56,891 bases of DNA from Selenomonas sp. ND2010 (GTDB lineage Bacteria > Bacillota > Negativicutes > Selenomonadales > Selenomonadaceae). Below are positions 50,972 to 56,891 of the stretch, piece after piece. A program made the position numbers and the translations under genes. Position 1 is the stretch's first letter. The number at the start of each line of letters is the position of its first letter. The DNA is taken from the NCBI RefSeq assembly GCF_000702005.1, contig NZ_JNKI01000020.1, positions 1 through 56,891 on the forward strand. Direction: 5' to 3'. The notes beneath the pieces are model-generated. The model was not told the origin of the DNA, searched no databases, and saw only the letters and a program-made list of their open reading frames with translations.

Positions 50972-52162
50972 TTACTCCGCTCGATGTTCCGGAGCAATCA
51001 TCGTGTAGAAACAAACAACGCCGAGCGCGTAGCCGATGACCATGATCACTGCCATCGGAATCGCCGTATGGTCGCCCATGATGCCTACCACTGGCATCAT
51101 ACAAGCACCGAGAATCATGGAGAAGAAGCCGACAAGGGCACTGGCACTGCCCGCATTATGCCCCTGCCGCGAAAGCGCCAGCGAGAAGCTCGCCGCCCCC
51201 ATGACCGACAGCGGAACGACCGTGAAAAACAGCACCGCCACCGTATAGGCAATCGGTGCCTCCCACCAGAAACCGGCCAGCAGGAAAATCGCACCGGCCA
51301 GCGGAATCAGAATCGACCATTTCAGCAGGAGCACATCCGATACTCTTCCTGCCAGCCGTGCCGGCAGCATGCCAGCCAGCATCAGCCCCATTCCGATAAA
51401 GCCAAAAATCAAGCTGAACATCTGGGGCGATACCTGATAGATATTCTGGAAGACAAAGGAGGAACCGGCCAAATAGGCAAAAAAAGCACCGAAGATAAAG
51501 CACTGCAACAGGCAATGCCCCAGAAAATAACGATCCTTCAAAAGCTGCGGATATTTTTTAAAGGATTCCCCAAGATTTTGCAGCCGCTGATCCTGCGGCA
51601 AAGTTTCCTTATAAACGAGCGTCGCAAGAGCCTGCAAAATGCCGATAAATACCAGCACCACAAAGACGCCGCGCCAGCTTGTAAACAGCAGGATTTGGCC
51701 GCCGAGTACCGGGGCGAGGATGGGTGCCAAACCATTGACCATCATGAGCAAGGCAAAGAAGCGCGTAAGCTCTGCGCCCTCACAGACATCGCGCGCAATC
51801 GCCCGTGCGATGACGATTCCACTGGCCCCGGCAAAACCGGCCAGGAAGCGGAAGAACAAAAACAGTTCGATATCCTTAGCATAAACACAGCCTGCAGTCG
51901 ATATGATGAACAACAGCATGCCGAGAAACAGCGGACCTTTGCGTCCATAGCGGTCACTCAAAGGCCCCGTAAAAATCTGCCCCAACGCCATGCCGATAAT
52001 CGTCATCGTCAAAGTCAGCTGGGCCAAGGAGGCCGAAATCCCCAAATCCAGCTGCACAGTCGGCAGTGCCGGCAAGTACATGTCGGTCGATAAAGGTGCC
52101 ATGGCCGACATAATGCCTAAAAATACCGTCAGCCACAATCGCGTTTTATTTGTCATTTGCAT
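50972..52162 (-). CDS. MFS multidrug exporter, Bcr/CflA family
   Basis: About 396 residues with 12 membrane segments. SAMAPLSTDMYLPALPTVQL in TM1 with its acidic residue, GQIFTGPLSDRYGRKGPLFL (motif A), and RAIARDVCEGAELTRFFALL are typical of Bcr/CflA drug-H+ antiporters. The frame extends 12 codons upstream; the ATG at 52162 follows AAAGGGAAG and is chosen. The remnant of a MerR-type effector domain lies just upstream. Confidence 0.9.
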   Translation of the reverse strand: MQMTNKTRLWLTVFLGIMSAMAPLSTDMYLPALPTVQLDLGISASLAQLTLTMTIIGMALGQIFTGPLSDRYGRKGPLFLGMLLFIISTAGCVYAKDIELFLFFRFLAGFAGASGIVIARAIARDVCEGAELTRFFALLMMVNGLAPILAPVLGGQILLFTSWRGVFVVLVFIGILQALATLVYKETLPQDQRLQNLGESFKKYPQLLKDRYFLGHCLLQCFIFGAFFAYLAGSSFVFQNIYQVSPQMFSLIFGFIGMGLMLAGMLPARLAGRVSDVLLLKWSILIPLAGAIFLLAGFWWEAPIAYTVAVLFFTVVPLSVMGAASFSLALSRQGHNAGSASALVGFFSMILGACMMPVVGIMGDHTAIPMAVIMVIGYALGVVCFYTMIAPEHRAE

Positions 52163-52231
52163 AATCTCTTCCCTTTCTGATAAGCGTAATGGAGCCATTT
52201 TAACAGGATTTTCTTAAATATTATATTAAAA

Positions 52232-52373
52232 TCAAATTAATTTTTGCACGGCAATCCGCGTGATAAAACCACGCGAATCGCTCATGCTCATGTTTTCCAG
52301 AATGCTTTCCTCATAGGAAAAGTCACCAATCGAACAACCATGTTCCTTGATATACTGCCGCAGCAGACCTCGC
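52232..52373 (-). pseudogene. C-terminal remnant of a MerR/GyrI-like effector-binding regulator
   Basis: Read leftwards, the frame gives LLRQYIKEHGCSIGDFSYEE, then SILENMSMSDSRGFITRIAV and a stop at 52232-52234. The YIKEHG...SYEE...LENMS...ITRI pattern is that of the GyrI-like/MerR effector-binding domain end. The reading frame breaks near 52375 and no DNA-binding part remains. It sits upstream of the Bcr/CflA exporter, a position where drug-responsive regulators are common. The rest of 52163-52470 shows nothing else. Confidence 0.6.
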
Positions 52374-52470
52374 CGCCCTGCTGCTCACCCTATTCTTCCT
52401 CTATAACGAAAACCGGATACTAAAGCAACGGCAAAATTTCGTGCCGAATCTACCAACCTATTAAGAGAAA

Positions 52471-52508
52471 AAAGCTCCACTGGCATCAAATCAAACCAGT
52501 GGAGCTTT
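52471..52508 (-). terminator. Terminator after panD
   Basis: AAAGCTCCACTGG (52471-52483) pairs with CCAGTGGAGCTTT (52496-52508); TTTTTTCTC follows on the minus strand. Confidence 0.9.
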
Positions 52509-52515
52509 CTTTCTC

Positions 52516-52899
52516 TTATTCGGTCTGCCCGTGGTACTCCACGCGGCGGACCTCTTTTATTTGGTTCTTTTCATTTACCATAACGACCTTGGGCTTGTGT
52601 GCCTTGGCCTCTGCTTCCTCAAAGAGCGCATAGGCCATGATGATGACCACATCGCCCACCTGCGCACAGCGCGCTGCTGCCCCATTCAGGCAAACGACGC
52701 CGGAACCGCGCGGCCCCGGTATCGTATAAGTCTCCAGCCGCGCGCCGTTGTTGTTGTCCACCACCTGCACGCGTTCATTCGGAATGATGCCGGCTTTTTC
52801 CATGAGCTCTTCATCAATCGTGATGCTTCCCATATACTGGAGATTTGCCTCCGTCACCGTCGCGCAGTGAATTTTCCCCTTTAACAGATTCAACATCAT
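52516..52899 (-). CDS. panD: Aspartate 1-decarboxylase
   Basis: 127 residues. Pyruvoyl enzyme making beta-alanine from aspartate for pantothenate. The self-cleavage site Gly-Ser is in YMGSITID with Ser at residue 25, as in E. coli, when translation starts at the ATG chosen here. [15 protein letters not shown] and [18 protein letters not shown] are family blocks. The open frame extends upstream into panC; AAGGAG ten bases ahead supports 52899. It starts one base after the panC stop. Confidence 0.95.
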   Translation of the reverse strand: MMLNLLKGKIHCATVTEANLQYMGSITIDEELMEKAGIIPNERVQVVDNNNGARLETYTIPGPRGSGVVCLNGAAARCAQVGDVVIIMAYALFEEAEAKAHKPKVVMVNEKNQIKEVRRVEYHGQTE

Positions 52900-52900
52900 A

Positions 52901-53758
52901 TTACGCTCTCTCCTTCCCCAGAATAGTATTGTCAATCAAACGGGTCTTGCCAATCTTCACGGCAATAGCCAAGAGAGCCGGTTCTGCCACCGTATTCATC
53001 GGCGTAAGTCCAGGGAATGAGTACAGATCGACATAATCCACCGCTGCCATGGGTTCATCCCTGAGGGTATTCTTTACGACCCGCTTCAACTGCTCCACAT
53101 TGCGTTCCCCATGCTCATAGGCTTCCTCCGCCCGCTTCAAACTGCGGGAGAGCACCAGCGCCGCTTCCTTCTCCTCGGCGGATAAATACTGGTTACGCGA
53201 ACTGCGGGCAAGGCCGCTTGCCTCACGGACAATCGGAACCATATTGATGTGAACGTTGAGATTGAGATCCTCCACAAAGCGGCGGATAACCACTACCTGC
53301 TGAGCATCTTTCTGCCCAAAGAACGCCTCATCGGCCCGCGCTAAATTTATAAGCTTCGTCACGACAGTTGCCACCCCGCGAAAATGACCGGGACGCTGCG
53401 CGCCGCAGAGTTTATTGGTAATCTCTCCCTCCACGGTTACATAGGTGGAAAAACCATTCGGATACATCTCCTCTGGCTCCGGATGGAACACCGCATCCAC
53501 CGGTACCGAAGCCAGCTTTTCACAATCGGCTTCGAACCGACGCGGATACGCCTCATAATCCTCATTGGGTCCAAACTGGACCGGATTGACAAAAACCGAG
53601 GCGATGACAATATCGCAGGTTTCCCGCGCCTTCCGCATCAGCGTTAAATGCCCCTCATGCAAAGCGCCCATCGTCGGCACCAGACCGATTTTTTTTCCTG
53701 CTGCTTTCATTTCCTTCGCATAAGCTTGAATTTCTTTGACCGTACGTAGAATTTTCAT
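52901..53758 (-). CDS. panC: Pantothenate synthetase
   Basis: 285 residues. Joins pantoate and beta-alanine with ATP. The HIGH-type motif is [14 protein letters not shown] near 30-40, [12 protein letters not shown] follows, and FGQKDAQQ and [11 protein letters not shown] (KMSKS-like) close the site. AGAGGAG lies seven bases before the ATG at 53758; an ATG ten codons upstream overlaps the previous gene and has no ribosome site. Between the BASS transporter and panD in one operon. panB is not in the window. Confidence 0.96.
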   Translation of the reverse strand: MKILRTVKEIQAYAKEMKAAGKKIGLVPTMGALHEGHLTLMRKARETCDIVIASVFVNPVQFGPNEDYEAYPRRFEADCEKLASVPVDAVFHPEPEEMYPNGFSTYVTVEGEITNKLCGAQRPGHFRGVATVVTKLINLARADEAFFGQKDAQQVVVIRRFVEDLNLNVHINMVPIVREASGLARSSRNQYLSAEEKEAALVLSRSLKRAEEAYEHGERNVEQLKRVVKNTLRDEPMAAVDYVDLYSFPGLTPMNTVAEPALLAIAVKIGKTRLIDNTILGKERA

Positions 53759-53780
53759 GACTTCTCTCCTCTTTGCACGC

Positions 53781-54725
53781 TTAAGCATTAACTGCCTTTA
53801 ATTCTTCCTTTTCCTCCTTGCGGACAAAATAATTTGCCACCAGGGAACCCGACACATTATGCCAGACACTGAAAATAGCCCCTGGGATAGCCGCCGCCGG
53901 ATTAAAGTACAAGATGGCCAAGCTGGCTGCCATCCCCGAATTCTGCATCCCGACTTCGATGGCCACCGTCCGCGCCTTCCGCGAATCCAAATGGCAGGCA
54001 TGCGCCATAACATACCCCAAAAGCAGGCCAAAACTGTTGTGCAGGATGACCAGCCCGAACATTAAGAGCCCAACTTCCATCAGTTTATCCGCCGACAGTG
54101 CCACCACACAGCCCACCAGCAGTACGATGCAGACCACCGATACCAACGGCATGACGGGCATGATGCGCGCTGCCTGCTGCTCCGCGAAGTGATGGATGGC
54201 CAGACCTAACAGCACCGGCGCCAAAACCATCTCAGCAATGGAAATCATCATAGCCGTAAACGAAACATTTACCCAGGCATCCGCCAAAAACCAGGTCAAT
54301 GCCGGCGTGACAATCGGCGCTAACAGCGTCGTCGTCATCGTCATGGATACCGAAAGCGCTACATCCCCTTTCGCCAGATAGGCAATAACATTCGATGCCG
54401 TTCCACCGGGACAGGTCCCCACTAGAATGACACCTACCGCTAATTCCGGCGGCAGCTGGAAAACCTTCACGAGTCCATAGGCGACCAATGGCATGATGAT
54501 GAACTGGGCCGCCACACCAAGGCCGACTTGCCAAGGATGCATGAGCACATTGCGGAAATCTTCCACCCGAAGCGTCATCCCCATCCCGAACATGACCACA
54601 CCGAGCATCCAGGAGACATACGGCCCCACCCAGGTAAGCGTCCCCGGTGCCACTACTCCCAGCACACCAACAGCGATAACCAGCAGGGCCAAGTTATCCA
54701 CCAGCATTTTGATGATTTTCTTCAA
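53781..54725 (-). CDS. Bile acid:sodium symporter (BASS) family transporter, PanS-like by context
   Basis: 314 residues with about nine or ten membrane segments. MLGVVMFGMGMTLRVEDF, VGTCPGGTASNVIAYLAKGD and EVGMQNSGMAASLA are the BASS core motifs around the sodium sites. One BASS protein, PanS of Salmonella, carries ketopantoate. Being first gene of a unit with panC and panD, this one may bring in a pantothenate precursor. The panC gene follows by 22 bases. Transcription passes a conditional-looking terminator in the leader. Confidence 0.88.
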   Translation of the reverse strand: MKKIIKMLVDNLALLVIAVGVLGVVAPGTLTWVGPYVSWMLGVVMFGMGMTLRVEDFRNVLMHPWQVGLGVAAQFIIMPLVAYGLVKVFQLPPELAVGVILVGTCPGGTASNVIAYLAKGDVALSVSMTMTTTLLAPIVTPALTWFLADAWVNVSFTAMMISIAEMVLAPVLLGLAIHHFAEQQAARIMPVMPLVSVVCIVLLVGCVVALSADKLMEVGLLMFGLVILHNSFGLLLGYVMAHACHLDSRKARTVAIEVGMQNSGMAASLAILYFNPAAAIPGAIFSVWHNVSGSLVANYFVRKEEKEELKAVNA

Positions 54726-54990
54726 AAGAAAAACCCCCTTAAAAATATAAAATTTTCCGAGGCAAAAGAACGCATAAGCAAATGGTCCCGAAAATCAAAA
54801 ACGCGCCTATCAGAGAGACCTGAAAGGCGCGCCAAAAAACCCATAATCAAAACAAAATTATCGGGAAGTCGCACGGATGTCCTCTCTGTCTCAGTCCTTA
54901 GGATCTAAGCAGTTCACAACCGAAGCGTATTCGATTTTAACCGGGAAAAGTATAACTCACCATCGTGATGTCATCTCTTGCCACATTCCT
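54726..54990 (-). promoter_or_regulatory. Structured leader with terminator ahead of the pan operon
   Basis: A promoter candidate (TTGAGT-17-TAGCAT) lies near 54997-55020, giving a leader of about 260 bases. A stem of 12 bp with one mismatch (54802-54834), followed by TTTTT, lies about 75 bases before the transporter start codon. The upstream leader has CAGAGAG (54888-54882) that can pair with CTCTCTG (54817-54811) in the terminator, an alternative fold. That is the layout of a riboswitch or attenuator. I do not recognise a known class. Confidence 0.6.
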
Positions 54991-55037
54991 TATGCTAGCA
55001 CAACCAGCCCAAAAACTCAAATCCGTACCATCACCAT

Positions 55038-55156
55038 TTATCCACATATTATTTCCACAATCCTGTGGATATTGTGGATAACCTTGCTATTTTCCCCTAG
55101 TAACGGCTAGTTTATGCACCAAAAGCGGGGATTAATCCCCGCTTTTCTGTGGATAA
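55038..55156. other. Cluster of DnaA-box sequences
   Basis: Perfect TTATCCACA boxes lie at 55038-55046 (+), 55073-55081 (-) and 55148-55156 (-). One-mismatch versions lie at 55064-55072 (-) and 55112-55120 (+), and a weaker one at 55051-55059. That is six sites in about 120 bp in an intergenic stretch, with no dnaA, dnaN or rpmH nearby. Confidence 0.65.
55121..55146. terminator. 26-bp perfect palindrome inside the DnaA-box cluster
   Basis: AAAAGCGGGG-ATTAAT-CCCCGCTTTT. It can act as a terminator in both directions and separates the pan operon leader from the secreted-protein gene. Confidence 0.75.
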
Positions 55157-55269
55157 CCTTAGGAAAAGGTTAATTTTTCTCTAATAAATGACACAGCACA
55201 GTTTAATTCCTTTCCTTTATAATTACTCCAGATTATCAAGCAGGGATTGCATCGAAGGAGTGATTATAC

Positions 55270-56688
55270 ATGAAAGGGAATTATGTCAAAAACTATCGCA
55301 AACTAGCGGCAATACTAGCGCTCACGCTAACTGCCAACGTGGGTATCGCCACCATCGGCTCAGCCCAGGATATTGCCAATCAGCCCCTCTCCGTCAATCT
55401 AGATGGCACGATACCAGATGCCCCTGCGGAAGCAAGGCCAATGGATGTGCCACCACAAGGTCCTGGAATGCCGCCACCCCCAGTCAAGGAGCAGCAAGAT
55501 GCCTCCAAACTCACAGCCCAGCTCATCAGTGATCATGAAGCGGGAACCTATGACAATCAGAACCTTACCGCATCTACCTCCGATGAAAATGCCTTCCTGG
55601 CCCGCAATGGCGCCACGGTCACCCTTACGAACTCCACCCTTAGCAAAACTGGTGATTCCAGCGACGTAGATGCCAGCAACTTCTCCGGACAGAATGCCGT
55701 CTTCCTATCGAGTAACAGCATCGCCACGCTGTCGAATCTCAAACTAGAGTCCAACGCCGATGGCGCTAATGCCATCTTTTCTACGGGCGAAAAGAGTGTG
55801 GTCCATGTAAATCACGTAGTTATCCACACCAAAAACAACTCCTCCCGCGGACTGGATGCCACCTATGGCGGCACCATCCATGCCAAAGATGTGGAAATCA
55901 CCACCGAAGGCGCCCATTGCGGTGCTCTGGCCACGGACCGCGGCGAAGGCAATGTCATCGTCGAAAATGCGAAAATCGTCACCGCTGGCGAAGGCAGCCC
56001 CTGCATCTACTCAACGGGCAATATCCAGCTCACCAATAGCACCGGTGAAGCCATGGGCAGTGAAATTGCTGTCGTCGAAGGCAAAAACTCGATTGCTCTC
56101 AACAACGCTCATCTCACCGGGCATGTAAAACACGGGATCATGCTCTACCAGAGTTTTTCTGGGGATGCCGGCATTGGCGAAGCCAAATTCACGGCCAAGA
56201 ATTCCATTCTCACGAACAAATCGGATGGGCCAATGTTCTATATCACCAACACAACGGCTACTGCTAATCTTGACAGCACACAGCTCATACAGGATGGCGA
56301 TGTACTGATCCAGGCCGCCAGCGACCGCTGGGGCAGCGACGGGAAAAACGGCGGCAGCTTCACCATGAACGCCACGCATCAGAAACTGAAAGGGAAAATC
56401 CTCGCCAATAGCATCAGCCAGGTTACCCTGAACCTCCAAAGCGGCAGTCACTGGACCGGCTCCTTCAACGAGGACTACACCGCCGATAAGGCCAATTTAA
56501 ATCTTGCCAAGGACGCCTCCTGGGATGTTACGGACAATTCCTACCTCACCACCATTAGCGACGCCGATACGACCTTCAGCAACATTAACAGCAACGGTCA
56601 CAAAATCTATTACGACAAAAAAGCCAATCCAAATCTCGGCGGAAAAACCTATAAACTCCCTGGTGGCGGAAAATTAATCGCAAAATAA
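55270..56688 (+). CDS. Secreted beta-helix-like surface protein
   Basis: 472 residues. A signal peptide (about 1-32, ending IGSAQD) leads into a Pro-rich stretch (RPMDVPPQGPGMPPPP). Then come some 330 residues of short repeats in which Asn/Thr/Ser-rich turns alternate with V-x-L strands (GATVTLTNSTLSK, NVIVENAKIV, IQLTNSTG). This is a right-handed beta-helix pattern as in pectate-lyase-like or adhesin passenger domains. No autotransporter barrel, SLH domain or sortase motif is present. GAAGGAG lies before the ATG. Function unknown. Confidence 0.8.
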   Translation: MKGNYVKNYRKLAAILALTLTANVGIATIGSAQDIANQPLSVNLDGTIPDAPAEARPMDVPPQGPGMPPPPVKEQQDASKLTAQLISDHEAGTYDNQNLTASTSDENAFLARNGATVTLTNSTLSKTGDSSDVDASNFSGQNAVFLSSNSIATLSNLKLESNADGANAIFSTGEKSVVHVNHVVIHTKNNSSRGLDATYGGTIHAKDVEITTEGAHCGALATDRGEGNVIVENAKIVTAGEGSPCIYSTGNIQLTNSTGEAMGSEIAVVEGKNSIALNNAHLTGHVKHGIMLYQSFSGDAGIGEAKFTAKNSILTNKSDGPMFYITNTTATANLDSTQLIQDGDVLIQAASDRWGSDGKNGGSFTMNATHQKLKGKILANSISQVTLNLQSGSHWTGSFNEDYTADKANLNLAKDASWDVTDNSYLTTISDADTTFSNINSNGHKIYYDKKANPNLGGKTYKLPGGGKLIAK

Positions 56689-56727
56689 AAAGGGACTGTG
56701 AAAATCGCTTTTTATTGACATAAAATA

Positions 56728-56777
56728 TAAACGCCTCCATAAGTTAGATTGATTAATCTAACTTATGGAGGCGTTTT
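56728..56777. terminator. Terminator with 20-bp-plus perfect stem
   Basis: ACGCCTCCATAAGTTAGATT (56731-56750) and its complement (56755-56774), with A and T tracts outside. Ends the secreted-protein transcript. The last bases, 56778-56891, show no recognisable gene. Confidence 0.9.
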
Positions 56778-56891
56778 CGGATTTATCCTCGTAATTTTTA
56801 CAAATTACAGTTTATCGGTTAGCAGAGCCTCATTCGAAGCAGCTCTTCGCCGCCGCTAGGGGCAGTGCCAACACTACGCGGGAGATGTTTT

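Noticed and set aside
50726-52093. 455-codon plus-strand frame opposite the Bcr/CflA gene
   Set aside because: His/Arg/Gln-rich composition typical of the antisense of a membrane protein; no start signals.
55038-55156. Chromosomal origin oriC
   Set aside because: DnaA boxes are present, but none of the usual neighbours (dnaA, dnaN, rpmH, gidA) is within the window; kept only as a DnaA-box cluster.

Overview
The window reads as a chromosomal segment of an anaerobic Negativicutes bacterium (Selenomonas/Mitsuokella-like; inferred, not proven). Firmicutes-type traits are strong AGGAGG ribosome sites, a T-box leader, a ComK-like protein and a DUF1659/DUF2922/YvrJ cassette. These sit beside a vitamin and transport gene set and surface-polysaccharide genes of the kind seen in diderm Negativicutes.

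Layout. 1-321: truncated IS3 end. 489-4059: leftward housekeeping operon rpiB-glyA-upp-ychF. 4.2-9.9 kb: accessory island with three Rpn-family PD-(D/E)XK nuclease genes plus a broken fourth, a XRE regulator, a small Cys-containing protein, a sigma-70-like factor and an IS66 scar. All four rpn loci carry a related upstream cassette; in the three intact ones, LexA-box-like repeats bracket the promoter. Each intact rpn gene has an internal ribosome site and ATG that would yield a small C-terminal protein. 10.0-26.4 kb: AT-rich leftward polysaccharide cluster (Wzz, glycosyltransferases, EpsG/Wzy-like polymerase, Wzx flippase, PIG-L deacetylase, F420-hydrogenase-beta-like and pyruvyl-transferase-like pair, sugar kinase, epimerase), interrupted by an IS30 scar.

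26.5-28.3 kb: ComK-like regulator, the yvrJ cassette and a candidate type I toxin-antitoxin locus (28-residue hydrophobic peptide, sequestered ribosome site, divergent small RNA, repeated pairing segment). 28.3-35.1 kb: T-box-controlled MFS transporter, a dCache chemoreceptor, and the methionine importer metNIQ. 35.1-41.1 kb: two zinc-ribbon membrane proteins flanking a NagZ-like lipoprotein, a sodium symporter, a low-molecular-weight phosphatase and a small secreted protein. 41.2-45.4 kb: tex coupled to a cobT gene that encodes a tandem CobT fold. 45.5-52.2 kb: Hsp20, a second chemoreceptor, a DAACS symporter, a LigB-AMMECR1 fusion and a Bcr/CflA exporter.

52.2-56.9 kb: MerR-type effector-domain remnant, then a leftward BASS transporter-panC-panD operon behind a long leader with a terminator and a possible antiterminator. 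Next come a cluster of DnaA-box sequences and a secreted beta-helix-like protein.

The observations most worth following are the LexA-like, gene-within-gene rpn island and the type I toxin-antitoxin candidate at 27.97-28.30 kb. After those come the attenuated pan leader, the tandem CobT and the DnaA-box cluster.
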